Assembly: GCA_017989935.1 (NCBI GenBank)
Contig: JAGNOY010000004.1
Coordinates: 1-24,994 of the forward strand
Reading direction: 5' to 3'
From: Chitinophagaceae bacterium
GTDB lineage: Bacteria; Bacteroidota; Bacteroidia; Chitinophagales; Chitinophagaceae
Length of the DNA stretch: 24,994 bases
The position numbers and the translations under genes were made by a program. A model generated the notes under the pieces. It had not been told where the DNA came from and did no database searches. It saw nothing but the letters and a program-made list of their open reading frames with translations. Positions 15,438 to 22,568 of this stretch are shown in pieces; position 1 is the stretch's first letter, and each line of letters begins with the position of its first letter.

Positions 15438-15452
15438 AGTGATTATATCACT
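15438..15452. repeat. Short palindrome AGTGAT-TAT-ATCACT
   Basis: Perfect six-base arms around a three-base centre in the gap between the DUF5615 and DUF3820 genes. It could be an operator or a weak terminator hairpin; by size alone it could also be chance. Confidence 0.3.
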
Positions 15453-15505
15453 GCATCGCCCGTATTTTGTCCTAGTCATGTTATAGGTAATCTTATTCAT
15501 TCTTA

Positions 15506-15862
15506 TCATTCGTGCGTAATAATTTCGTCTCTATTTATTTCGATTAACGAGTACTTTTCTATCAATGTTAGAATTGATTCGAAATTAGAATTAAATAATT
15601 GCAAAAGCATCGAGTTCTTAATATTCCCAGTGCTTACAAAAATTAGTTTTTCAGGTTTCCCAATCAACAAGTACGAATCAAGAAAATCATTATCTTTTGT
15701 AATCACAATTCGATTTTCTCTTATACTTAGCTCTAGAATTTCTTGATCTTGAGTAGAATTAGCTTTTAGCAAATCCAAAGTATGAATCGAATCATATCCC
15801 TTAGAATTGATCAATTCGGACAGTGATTTAGGTAATTGTGCATCATTTATCACAAATCTCAT
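15506..15862 (-). CDS. DUF5615 PIN-like protein, probable toxin
   Basis: 118 residues. Seen: the N-terminal strand M-R-F-V-I-N-D-A-Q-L-P with acidic D7, and R-I-V-I-T-K-D-N-D-F (51-60) with D57 and D59. These are the acidic positions of the DUF5615 branch of the PIN-like nuclease fold. The later F-V-S-T-G-N-I matches the usual strand and turn after the second acidic cluster. Known: DUF5615 proteins are encoded next to DUF433 proteins and are regarded as VapC45-like toxins, probably RNases. Its ATG overlaps the stop of the upstream DUF433 gene by four bases (ATGA), giving a coupled pair. Catalytic competence cannot be judged from sequence alone. Confidence 0.85.
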   Translation of the reverse strand: MRFVINDAQLPKSLSELINSKGYDSIHTLDLLKANSTQDQEILELSIRENRIVITKDNDFLDSYLLIGKPEKLIFVSTGNIKNSMLLQLFNSNFESILTLIEKYSLIEINRDEIITHE

Positions 15863-16095
15863 GATACCAATCTATAAACACTTTTCACTTGAATTAATTT
15901 AGCCGCATATTCTAAACATGCTAAGAAATCAGCCTCTTCCAAATCAGAATAATCTGATAATAATTCTTTAATAGTCATCCCTGAAGCCATCAATTCTAAC
16001 ATATTTTCAACTGGATATCGCAAGCCTCGAATTGTGGGCTTTCCATGACAAATATTTTGATCTATAGTAATTCTATCCAAATGTGTGTGTGTCAT
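15859..16095 (-). CDS. DUF433 protein, probable antitoxin
   Basis: 78 residues from the ATG at 16095; an in-frame TTG at 16104 adds three residues and is less likely. Seen: I-T-I-D-Q-N-I-C-H-G-K-P-T-I-R-G-L-R-Y-P-V (9-29), the DUF433 signature, followed by L-x-x-M-A-S-G-M-T-I-K-E-L-L-S-D-Y and D-F-L-A-C-L-E-Y-A-A. This is a winged or helix-turn-helix-like small DNA-binding fold. Known: DUF433 proteins pair with DUF5615 PIN-like toxins (VapB45/VapC45 type). The antitoxin-first order and the four-base overlap with the toxin gene are typical. The first codons contain an 11-base TG run, which is short. Confidence 0.87.
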   Translation of the reverse strand: MTHTHLDRITIDQNICHGKPTIRGLRYPVENMLELMASGMTIKELLSDYSDLEEADFLACLEYAAKLIQVKSVYRLVS

Positions 16096-16148
16096 ATCTT
16101 GCAAATTAAGTTAAAAGTACTAAGAATATAAATTTCAAAGGTAGATTA

Positions 16149-16421
16149 TCAGCTTACTAAAGTATCATAGGTTTCAAAAAACACCTCTTTCTTGCAAGGA
16201 TAATACTCGCCCTTCACGCCTCTGATGATCATATCTTCATTGCTTACTGCATAGGAGCTTCCTTCTAATGTCAACACAAACAAACCCTCATTTTTACGTT
16301 CAAAAGTTTGATCAAAATCATCTCCAAAACTTTTAACCCATGCCCGAATTTCATCAAGTTGAGATGTTAGATCCTTAACCTCAAAATAATCAATTGTCAC
16401 CGGCTTTTTCTGTGCTTTCAT
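16149..16421 (-). CDS. Phage-type small protein of unknown function
   Basis: 90 residues, cytoplasmic. The start A-Q-K-K-P-V-T-I-D-Y-F and the end E-D-M-I-I-R-G-V-K-G-E-Y-Y-P-C-K-x-x-x-F-x-x-T-Y resemble a small protein often found in phage genomes and prophage remnants (I-I-R-G-V-x-G-E-x-Y-P-C-K motif). No function is established as far as I know. No other phage gene is near, so it is either a domesticated remnant or a cargo gene. It lies just upstream of the DUF433/DUF5615 pair on the same strand, 53 bases away. Confidence 0.7.
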   Translation of the reverse strand: MKAQKKPVTIDYFEVKDLTSQLDEIRAWVKSFGDDFDQTFERKNEGLFVLTLEGSSYAVSNEDMIIRGVKGEYYPCKKEVFFETYDTLVS

Positions 16422-16498
16422 ACGTTTAAATTAAAACACGAATTTAAGCACAAATAATTTCCCTTGACAACATAGAATATTATCATGATTAACACCTT

Positions 16499-16531
16499 CA
16501 AAAATAAAAACCCCACCAATAAGGCAGGGTT
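16499..16531 (-). terminator. Intrinsic terminator of the cytochrome oxidase operon
   Basis: On the minus strand AACCCTGCC pairs with GGTGGGGTT (nine pairs, two G-U wobbles) around a five-base loop, then TTTTTATTTT. It lies 24 bases after the stop of the subunit IV gene. Confidence 0.82.
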
Positions 16532-16554
16532 TGTTAATTTAAATCTTTTGTTAG

Positions 16555-16944
16555 TTAGCGTATACTAAACATATGATTAATCTTCAACCAGAAAGCACCA
16601 TCTGCAAGAAAGGCTATAATAAACCATACAAATAATACTAATGGAATTAATATGGTTAATATCATATTCTTAAACTCATCGCCCAAATGCATGAATACTT
16701 TTACAATAAGTCCTGCTTTTAAAATAGTTAATAAGATAAAGCCTGAATTGATAAACATTTTGGACATATGGCCCGCGGCATATAACCCTACAAATACCTC
16801 AACTATCGTTATGATAGTAAGATACAAGGTAATCATCCATATTTTTTTAACCTTGGCTTTGCTATCAGGGCTATTGGCATCCTGATGATGCTCTCCTGAA
16901 TATAAGGCTGATTGATCGGCTTCGTAATGACTGAATTCTGACAT
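16555..16944 (-). CDS. Cytochrome c oxidase subunit IV family protein
   Basis: 129 residues: a hydrophilic N-terminus of about 33 residues (rich in S, D, H) and three transmembrane helices (about 35-58, 64-88, 94-116). The second contains I-L-K-A-G-L-I-V-K-V-F-M-H-L-G-D-E, matching the K-x-x-L-I-x-x-x-F-M-H-L motif of bacterial COX IV/CtaF-type subunits. Known: this small subunit stabilises aa3-type oxidases in the inner membrane and has no redox centre. It is the last gene of the operon, 37 bases after the subunit III gene and just before a terminator. Confidence 0.88.
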   Translation of the reverse strand: MSEFSHYEADQSALYSGEHHQDANSPDSKAKVKKIWMITLYLTIITIVEVFVGLYAAGHMSKMFINSGFILLTILKAGLIVKVFMHLGDEFKNMILTILIPLVLFVWFIIAFLADGAFWLKINHMFSIR

Positions 16945-16981
16945 AAAATTTTTTATTTATCGTTGAGTAAGTAAATGTTGA

Positions 16982-17722
16982 TTAAAGTAAATAAAAGCAA
17001 GTGAATACAAACACCCATACTAGATCTACAAAGTGCCAATAAAGACCTACTTTTTCTACCATTTCGTAATGACCTCTTCTTTCGTATGTACCATTGATAG
17101 TATTCAACAAAATAATGATGTTTAATACAACCCCTGAAGCTACGTGCGCTCCATGAAAACCTGTAATTGTAAAGAAGAAATTAAAGAATTTATGGGCAGC
17201 ATCAGCGCCACCAGAAGCAAGCAAAGCCGGATCTATATCATGTTTAAAGAAATGAGGCAATCTTTCTGCGCCTTCACCATTTCTGAATGCCCCCCACCAA
17301 GCATCATGATGGAATAGATGTGTCCACTCCCAAGCTTGACAACTTAAAAAGGCAATACCACCGATGATAGTCCAAACCATCCACTTAATAACTCCAGCTT
17401 TATCGCGACAATGCCCTGCATGCACAGCTAACACCATAGTTACAGAACTGACAATGAGGATGAAGGTCATCAAACTCACAAACATTAATGGCAAATTCGC
17501 TTCGCCACAAAATGGAAATGATTTAAATACTGAATTGGCATCAGGCCAAATGGCACTAAAAAACCTTGTGGTGCCGTATGAAATCAAAAAAGCCCCGAAG
17601 GTAAAGGCGTCACTCATGAGGAAATACCACATCATGATTTTGCCATAACTTAGGTTGAAAGGACTACGTCCGCCTCCCCATACTTTTTTACTGTCTTCCT
17701 TTTCAAGTGCGATTGAACTCAT
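16982..17722 (-). CDS. ctaE: Haem-copper cytochrome c oxidase subunit III, longer paralogue
   Basis: 246 residues with about five transmembrane helices, the short type lacking the first two helices of mitochondrial COX3. Seen: K-I-M-M-W-Y-F-L-M-S-D-A-F-T-F-G-A-F (about 28-45) with the conserved acidic residue in the first helix, C-Q-A-W-E-W near 128, F-F-T-I-T-G-F-H-G-A-H-V near 193 (conserved G-x-H-G-x-H), and the C-terminal Y-W-H-F-V-D-L-V-W-V-F-V-F. These are hallmark subunit III motifs. The loop between helices (about 132-180, with H-H-D-A-W-W-G and a long acidic stretch) is larger than in the shorter paralogue. It forms an operon with the 192-residue paralogue (15 bases upstream) and subunit IV. 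Confidence 0.93.
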   Translation of the reverse strand: MSSIALEKEDSKKVWGGGRSPFNLSYGKIMMWYFLMSDAFTFGAFLISYGTTRFFSAIWPDANSVFKSFPFCGEANLPLMFVSLMTFILIVSSVTMVLAVHAGHCRDKAGVIKWMVWTIIGGIAFLSCQAWEWTHLFHHDAWWGAFRNGEGAERLPHFFKHDIDPALLASGGADAAHKFFNFFFTITGFHGAHVASGVVLNIIILLNTINGTYERRGHYEMVEKVGLYWHFVDLVWVFVFTCFYLL

Positions 17723-17737
17723 GATAAATACTACTTA

Positions 17738-18316
17738 TTATTTTTGATTAAAAAAGAAAAAAAGAAACAAATATATCCAAAGCACATCAACAAAATGCCA
17801 ATAAGTGCCCAATATTTCTAAACTTGTACTACTATATACTTTGGTTCGTTTTCTGAAATTTACTGTGATAAATACAATAGCCAAAGCAATCACGCCACCT
17901 AGCATATGTAATAAATGCACCGCTGAAATTACATAAATAAAACTTCCCGAAACCCCTTCTCCATTGCTTGCTAGCGAAATTCCTGCCTTATGCATTTCAT
18001 AAAAGCCCATGAACTGTAACACCATAAAAAGCACGCCCAACACTGCAGTCAATGAAATCAACGACTTATACCTACCCATATTCCTTTCCTTAAACGATTT
18101 GACAGAAAAATGCATGGTAATGCTACTTGTTATAACTACCAAGGTAGAAATCCAAAAAGAAAGGGGCAAAGTGAATATCATCCAATTTCCTTGAGCCTTC
18201 CTAACAACAAAGGCACTCGTCCAACCCGCAAACATCATACAAATACTCGCAATAGCGATCCACATAATAAACTTATGTGGGTGAATTTTCTGACGTTGTG
18301 CCGTAAATGTGGTCAT
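17738..18316 (-). CDS. Haem-copper oxidase subunit III family protein, shorter paralogue
   Basis: 192 residues, five transmembrane helices. Seen: K-F-I-M-W-I-A-I-A-S-I-C-M-M-F-A-G-W-T-S (about 15-34), F-I-Y-V-I-S-A-V-H-L-L-H-M-L-G-G with the conserved histidines, G-T-Y-W-H-F-V-D-V-L-W-I-Y-L-F near the end, and a short N-Q-K tail. Bacteroidota oxidase clusters typically carry two such subunit III genes in tandem; this arrangement fits. The first helix has no acidic residue where the longer paralogue has M-S-D, so the two are probably not interchangeable. It is the first gene of this operon in the window; subunits I and II must be encoded elsewhere. Confidence 0.92.
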   Translation of the reverse strand: MTTFTAQRQKIHPHKFIMWIAIASICMMFAGWTSAFVVRKAQGNWMIFTLPLSFWISTLVVITSSITMHFSVKSFKERNMGRYKSLISLTAVLGVLFMVLQFMGFYEMHKAGISLASNGEGVSGSFIYVISAVHLLHMLGGVIALAIVFITVNFRKRTKVYSSTSLEILGTYWHFVDVLWIYLFLFFFFNQK

Positions 18317-18477
18317 ATGGATGAATAATTCTGATTTAAAACCATAACTCGATTTCTCTCAGAATGGCGCAAATTTAAGAAGCAAATTTGTAGATTCATA
18401 GTAAAACCTAAACTTTATAAGAGAATAAAATCTATTCTATCGTCAAAATTCAGCATTCTAAAACAAGCTTCGTGCTT

Positions 18478-19197
18478 TTAAACCCATGCAATCTGAAAAA
18501 CTTCCTGAAAATGGTGGCGAATTTTGGCCTCAACTTCTTCGATGGCCACAATATGCCCTAATTCTTTTTCCATACTCGTTACCTGCTTGTTTTGAATACC
18601 ACAAGGAATAATCAGTTGAAAAAAACTCAAATCCGTGTTGACATTCAATGCAAAGCCATGCATGGTTATCCATCGGCTAGTGCGCACCCCCATGGCGCAT
18701 ATCTTTCGAGCTCTATGTGGTTTATCCGCGTCTAGCCAAACCCCTGTTTCGCCCTCACTGCGCGTACCTTGTATACCATATTCAGCTAAGGTTCTGATAA
18801 TTACCTCTTCTAAATTGCGCATATACAGCACTATATCAGGCTTAAGTTGTTCGAGATCTAAAATTGGATAGCCCACAATTTGGCCTGGACCATGAAAGGT
18901 GATATCTCCACCTCGGTTAGTTTTGAAAAATTCGATTCCACGATCTATCAAATATTGGTTATTGACCAATAAATTTTCCATGGCCCCACTTTTCCCTAAG
19001 GTAAAAACAGGTGGATGCTCGCAAAACAACAAATGGCTCTTTGTTTCCTGCTTTCCTTCACCCACTCCAGAAATTTCCAAATCACGATTGTTCTTTTTTA
19101 TATCCAAATTAGCCTGCATCAGACTTTCCTGATAATCCCAAGCCTCTTTGTAAGGCATCTCACCCAAATCCTGAAAAGCAACTTGTAACATTTCCAT
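18478..19197 (-). CDS. lipB: Octanoyl-[acyl-carrier-protein]:protein N-octanoyltransferase
   Basis: 239 residues from the ATG at 19197. The frame is open to 19305, but family alignment (F-Q-D-L-G-x-x-x-Y-K-E-A-W-D-Y-Q) and a -7 box at 19202-19209 support the shorter start. Seen: R-G-G-D-I-T-F-H-G-P-G-Q (95-106), K-I-C-A-M-G-V-R with the catalytic lysine (K165), H-G-F-A-L-N-V-N (180-187), and I-P-C-G-I with the acyl-thioester cysteine (C199). Known: LipB transfers octanoate from ACP to lipoyl domains of the 2-oxoacid dehydrogenases and GcvH, the first step of lipoate synthesis; cytoplasmic. No lipA is adjacent. The oxidase genes lie 161 bases downstream on the same strand, with no terminator recognised in between. 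Confidence 0.96.
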   Translation of the reverse strand: MEMLQVAFQDLGEMPYKEAWDYQESLMQANLDIKKNNRDLEISGVGEGKQETKSHLLFCEHPPVFTLGKSGAMENLLVNNQYLIDRGIEFFKTNRGGDITFHGPGQIVGYPILDLEQLKPDIVLYMRNLEEVIIRTLAEYGIQGTRSEGETGVWLDADKPHRARKICAMGVRTSRWITMHGFALNVNTDLSFFQLIIPCGIQNKQVTSMEKELGHIVAIEEVEAKIRHHFQEVFQIAWV

Positions 19198-19201
19198 GGG
19201 G

Positions 19202-19209
19202 CAAATATA
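19202..19209 (-). promoter_or_regulatory. -7 box TATATTTG of lipB, four bases before the start codon
   Basis: Exact TAnnTTTG match on the minus strand followed by CCCC and the ATG. It supports the start at 19197 and suggests a leaderless lipB mRNA. Confidence 0.5.
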
Positions 19210-19241
19210 AGTTGTTCGTTTTCTAAAAGTATACAATTCTA

Positions 19242-19396
19242 TTTTGGGCGGGCTCTCGTGGTGTTGGCATGTGAGCACTGAACTCATAAAGCAAGACAAC
19301 ACCACGAGATCGGGCTATCCGTTGCAAGCCACGTCTCGTATTGAGGAACGAGACGTGGGCTTTCCACTACTATCCCTGCCCGAATGTATCGTTGCA
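19242..19396 (+). repeat. Structured intergenic repeat, copy R4, with an extra hairpin
   Basis: The end stem is CGGGC (19249-19253) with GCCCG (19378-19382). Hairpin 1 is TCTCGTGGTGTTG (19254-19266) with CAACACCACGAGA (19297-19309), a perfect 13-bp stem with a 30-base loop, absent from other copies. Hairpin 2 is CCACGTCTCGT (19329-19339) with ACGAGACGTGG (19348-19358), at the position of R1's central stem. The 3' block TTTCCACTACTATCCCTGC is at 19361-19379; the tail is ATGTATCGTTGCA. Confidence 0.8.
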
Positions 19397-19539
19397 AATT
19401 CAAATTTCATACATCGTGCGGACTCTATCAGTTATTAATCTTCACAAATCAGTTATCTATCCATCTTGACTTGTATAAAAAATAGACATAAATTTAAAAG
19501 CACGTTTTCTATCTTTAGTCTATGATTCTTTGAAGGACC

Positions 19540-19634
19540 TAGTTTGTATTGCGGCAAGGATAGTAGCGAAAAGCCCGCATCACGCGCTTTGGCGTGAGAG
19601 GACTTGAAGCGAATAGCCTGCCTGCCGCCCAAAA
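19540..19634 (-). repeat. Structured intergenic repeat, copy R5 (minus orientation)
   Basis: On the minus strand it starts TTTTGGGCGGCAGGCAGGCT. The end stem is GCGGCA (19551-19556) with TGCCGC (19623-19628). The central hairpin is TCACGC (19580-19585) with GCGTGA (19592-19597), the shortest of the family. The 3' block reads TTTTCGCTACTATCCTTGC. It ends 33 bases before the start of the 19668 gene, so it overlaps that gene's promoter region, and it faces R4 across about 145 bases with no gene. Confidence 0.8.
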
Positions 19635-19667
19635 AAAAATCATCATAAAACACCTTATGCTTACCTT

Positions 19668-22004
19668 ATGAAATCAATTTTACTTTGCGCACTCTTGCTT
19701 TTTGCTAGCCTCTTTACGATGAAAGCTGATCGTATTTATCTCATGAATAGTACCGGGTATAATTCTGCAGAGCCCGGTTTAATTAGTGCCATGCAGAACC
19801 TAGGACATACTGTTACAGTAAATGCTGCTGGTGCATCGGCCTTCCCGCAAAATTTTACATCCCGTTGTATTGACTCGACAAATGGATACGATTGGCTTTG
19901 CTTTTTTGGTAATGGCTCGTTTGCCAGTTTGCTTCCACAAATTCAGGCTTTTATTAATGTCGGTGGTAAAGTGTTTTATCAATACGAAGTAGGTTGTTGC
20001 ACGGTGGCTTCTGCTGATGTAGCGACAGTGTTAACTGGACTCACCGGGTTGAGCATTACGCCAAATTCGAATCCATTTCTTGCTGTGGCCATTCCCCCAC
20101 CAGGATGGACAGCCGCAAACTTAAGTTGTTGTACTACTTTTTTTGGTGCCGCTTATAAAGCTTTAGATGGACTGCCTCCTGCAAATCAATTATTAGTGAC
20201 GGCGGGTGTAGGTAGCTCTTTCCCCTCATTTACTTTATCTCCTAATTTTGGGTTTGTATTTACTACCAACGATTTTGTAGGTACAGCACATAAAGGGGCC
20301 ATAGTAGGTATTGGTGATTATAATATTTGGTATGATGGTCAAGAACCTTTATCGAATGGAGGCACTATGCCACTCAATCCAGCTATTGTCAATTACTTTT
20401 TCCCGAATGATACTTCAACATGTTTTTTATTACCCCCTGGCTGTTTAGAAGTTTACTCGGGTGGAGGCACTACAGCTATTAGTTTAAATTTAGGTAATGA
20501 TACTACATTATGTGATGGTCAAAATTTATTGTTGAGTGCTGGCAATCCTGGGGCAAGTTATTTATGGCAAAATAATTCTACAGGTGCTACTTTCAATGTA
20601 ACCCAAGCCGGAACTTATTGGGTTAAGGTTACGAATAATTGCGGCACAGCCACAGATACAATACATATAAATTATTTGCCCACGCCCACAGTAAATTTAG
20701 GAAATGACACAACTATTTGCATGGGTCAAACTATAACTTTGCAAACAAATTCTATTGGGTCTACCTTTCAATGGCAAGACAACTCGAGCAATGCCTCATT
20801 TACTGTAAGTCAGTCTGGAACCTATTGGGTAAAGGTGAGCAATGCTTGTGGCAATGTAACAGATACGATACAAATCACTGTGGCCAATCCGCCTATATTT
20901 TCATTAGGCAACGACACCTCTTTTTGTGCGGGCAATACTTTGCTATTAAATGCAAGCACAGCTGGCGCTACTTATCTTTGGCAAAATGGAAATACAAGTC
21001 CAACGTTTTTAGTCAATCAAAGTGGTACTTATTGGGTAAAGGTTACACAAGCTTGCAGTTGTATAGATACCATACAAGTTCAATTGAATCCTTTGCCAAT
21101 CGTTAATCTTGGTCCAGACAAATCTATTTGTTTTGGTGATACTTTACTTTTAAATGCAGCTACAAGTAATGCCACATATCGTTGGCAAGACAATTCCACC
21201 AATTCATTTTTAAAGGCTAGTCAAACCGGCATGTATTGGGTTGAAATTACTTCGAATCTGTGCAAAGCAAGTGATACGATTTATGTAACGAGGAATCCAT
21301 ATTTTGATGTGAACATTGGAGCAGATACATCTTTGTGCGAAGGAGATACTGTATTGTTGCAAACAAATAATACAAATGCTACCTATGAATGGCAAGACAA
21401 TTCAACCCTTAGTTATTATCAAGCAACACAAACAGGAAATTATTCGGTTGAAGTGACCATCAACAATTGCCAAAAAAGCGACACAGCATTTATTGACTTT
21501 AAGAAAAAACCACAAGTCAATTTAGGACCCGATCTTAGTTTATGCAAAAACGAATCAATCACGCTGAATGCTTATACAAGTGGCGCTACGTATACTTGGC
21601 AAGATGGTAGTCATGCCTCAACTTTATTCGTAAATCAATCAGGAATCTATACAGTTGAAGTAGAGGTGGATAAATGTAAAGGTGATGACGAAGTGAAAAT
21701 AGATTTTGATAGGCCCAATTGTGTATGCAATGTATTTGTACCCAATGCATTTTCTCCGAATAATGATTTAGTCAATGATGAGTTGCGATTGCTCAGTACA
21801 AAAGGTATTGAATTAAAAGAATTCAAGATTTTCAATCGCTGGGGCAATGAAGTTTTTTCAACCAGCACACTTGAATATGGGTGGGATGGAAAATACAAAA
21901 CCAACAAAGCAGAGACTGGTACTTATTTTTATTATTTAAGATATATCTGCCAAGAAACAGGTAAGGAGGTAGTGAGCAAAGGGGATATTACTTTGGTGTA
22001 TTGA
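19668..22004 (+). CDS. Surface/secreted protein with six beta-sandwich repeats and a T9SS type B sorting domain
   Basis: 778 residues. Residues 1-20 are a signal peptide. About 21-255 is an N-domain (D-R-I-Y-L-M-N-S-T-G-Y, D-W-L-C-F-F-G-N-G-S, G-G-K-V-F-Y-Q-Y-E-V-G-C-C) that looks like a Rossmann or glutamine-amidotransferase-like fold without visible catalytic residues. Six repeats of 65-75 residues follow, starting near 273, 342, 411, 478, 548 and 617. Each has L-G-x-D-x-S/T-x-C-x-G, then Y-x-W-Q-D/N-x-S and G-x-Y-W-V-x-V, an Ig/PKD-like beta-sandwich with paired cysteines. The last 95 residues (about 684-778) are the gliding-motility-associated/T9SS type B C-terminal domain: F-V-P-N-A-F-S-P-N-N-D, F-K-I-F-N-R-W-G-N-E-V-F, G-W-D-G-K-Y, G-T-Y-F-Y-Y-L. 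Exported by the type IX system and attached to or released from the cell surface; adhesin-like role inferred. Confidence 0.9.
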   Translation: MKSILLCALLLFASLFTMKADRIYLMNSTGYNSAEPGLISAMQNLGHTVTVNAAGASAFPQNFTSRCIDSTNGYDWLCFFGNGSFASLLPQIQAFINVGGKVFYQYEVGCCTVASADVATVLTGLTGLSITPNSNPFLAVAIPPPGWTAANLSCCTTFFGAAYKALDGLPPANQLLVTAGVGSSFPSFTLSPNFGFVFTTNDFVGTAHKGAIVGIGDYNIWYDGQEPLSNGGTMPLNPAIVNYFFPNDTSTCFLLPPGCLEVYSGGGTTAISLNLGNDTTLCDGQNLLLSAGNPGASYLWQNNSTGATFNVTQAGTYWVKVTNNCGTATDTIHINYLPTPTVNLGNDTTICMGQTITLQTNSIGSTFQWQDNSSNASFTVSQSGTYWVKVSNACGNVTDTIQITVANPPIFSLGNDTSFCAGNTLLLNASTAGATYLWQNGNTSPTFLVNQSGTYWVKVTQACSCIDTIQVQLNPLPIVNLGPDKSICFGDTLLLNAATSNATYRWQDNSTNSFLKASQTGMYWVEITSNLCKASDTIYVTRNPYFDVNIGADTSLCEGDTVLLQTNNTNATYEWQDNSTLSYYQATQTGNYSVEVTINNCQKSDTAFIDFKKKPQVNLGPDLSLCKNESITLNAYTSGATYTWQDGSHASTLFVNQSGIYTVEVEVDKCKGDDEVKIDFDRPNCVCNVFVPNAFSPNNDLVNDELRLLSTKGIELKEFKIFNRWGNEVFSTSTLEYGWDGKYKTNKAETGTYFYYLRYICQETGKEVVSKGDITLVY

Positions 22005-22034
22005 TGTGGATATGCTTTTCCAAAGTTTTATCCC

Positions 22035-22067
22035 AACTTTTCCAAAGTTAAAAACTTAGGAAAAGTT
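22035..22067 (+). terminator. Strong hairpin after the T9SS type B gene, possible terminator
   Basis: AACTTTTCC (22035-22043) pairs with GGAAAAGTT (22059-22067); inside, AAGTT pairs with AACTT around AAA, after one A-A mismatch. There is no T-run, so termination is only suggested. CTTTTCCAAAGTT is repeated directly at 22015-22027 and 22037-22049. Confidence 0.5.
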
Positions 22068-22139
22068 AGTTTAAACAGATAAACATGCTCTGTTGAACTA
22101 ACAAGCTACCCTACTAAAAAATTCTATGATTATCAGTAA

Positions 22140-22335
22140 AGTTACCCGTTTGCTTTTCCACTTTTGCCATGACGCAAAAGTTGAGCAATAAGTCTAGGCT
22201 AAAGATTCTTTGGGAATAAAAATTATCTCATCTACGCCACTTTTATCCAAACTCGCACATAAAGATATTCCCTTCAAACCAACATTCGTCTGTGCTCAAA
22301 CAGTGGATAAAAGTTTGGCTTCGATTTCAATATTT
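22140..22335 (+). repeat. Second type of structured intergenic element
   Basis: Nested pairings: ACTTTTGC (22160-22167) with GCAAAAGT (22174-22181); GGGAATA (22212-22218) with TATTCCC (22266-22272); CTTTTATCCA (22240-22249) with TGGATAAAAG (22304-22313). The last two cross rather than nest, so they are alternative folds or a pseudoknot. No ORF with coding character covers it. The ACTTTTGC...TGACGCAAAAGT motif followed by a gene-poor stretch resembles, from memory, intergenic repeats seen in other Bacteroidota genomes. Outer boundaries are approximate. The whole gap 22005-22568 contains no convincing gene. Confidence 0.5.
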
Positions 22336-22436
22336 TTAGCTGCCTCGAATCTTAGGCAGTCTCTTCTATAAAGATTTTTTGCAACATCTTGGTATAAGAT
22401 AGTTGACATCTGAGTTTATTAGTTTTGTTAGGCAAC

Positions 22437-22556
22437 TTAACGGATAAGCATTAAAAATACTCCCCTAAGAGGATCGTTATCATACATGAAAACAATAGGT
22501 ATATTACCATCTGCAATTTTAGATGGAAAGCTGTTTATGATATACTTTTCATTCTT
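22437..22556 (-). pseudogene. Possible protein-coding remnant without a start codon
   Basis: On the minus strand a 39-codon open frame runs from just after a TAG to a TAA: K-N-E-K-Y-I-I-N-S-F-P-S-K-I and, after a few residues, I-P-I-V-F-M-Y-D-N-D-P-L-R-G-V-F-L. The composition looks protein-like, but there is no start codon before its internal ATG, and no family is recognised. It could be the decayed end of a gene or chance. Confidence 0.2.
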
Positions 22557-22568
22557 CTAATTAATGAT

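Noticed and set aside
16082..16092. TG dinucleotide run in the first codons of the DUF433 gene as a phase-variation tract
   Set aside because: Only 11 bases long, within normal chance and too short for likely slippage switching.
18317..18477. Search for a regulatory element or repeat between lipB and the oxidase operon
   Set aside because: The gap is AT-rich; no hairpin with T-run, no copy of the repeat family and no -7 box at a sensible place was found.
19089..19305. Longer start for lipB at 19305
   Set aside because: The additional 36 residues (Cys/His-rich) do not fit LipB, would overlap repeat R4, and the -7 box at 19202 lies inside them.
20484..21720. Regularly spaced repeats that could suggest a CRISPR or tandem DNA array
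   Set aside because: They are protein-level repeats (L-G-x-D...C...Y-x-W-Q) with diverged DNA, inside one continuous coding frame.
22486..22560. Short plus-strand ORF of 24 codons (M-K-T-I-G-I-L-P...)
   Set aside because: Too short, no family resemblance, and antisense to a more protein-like frame.
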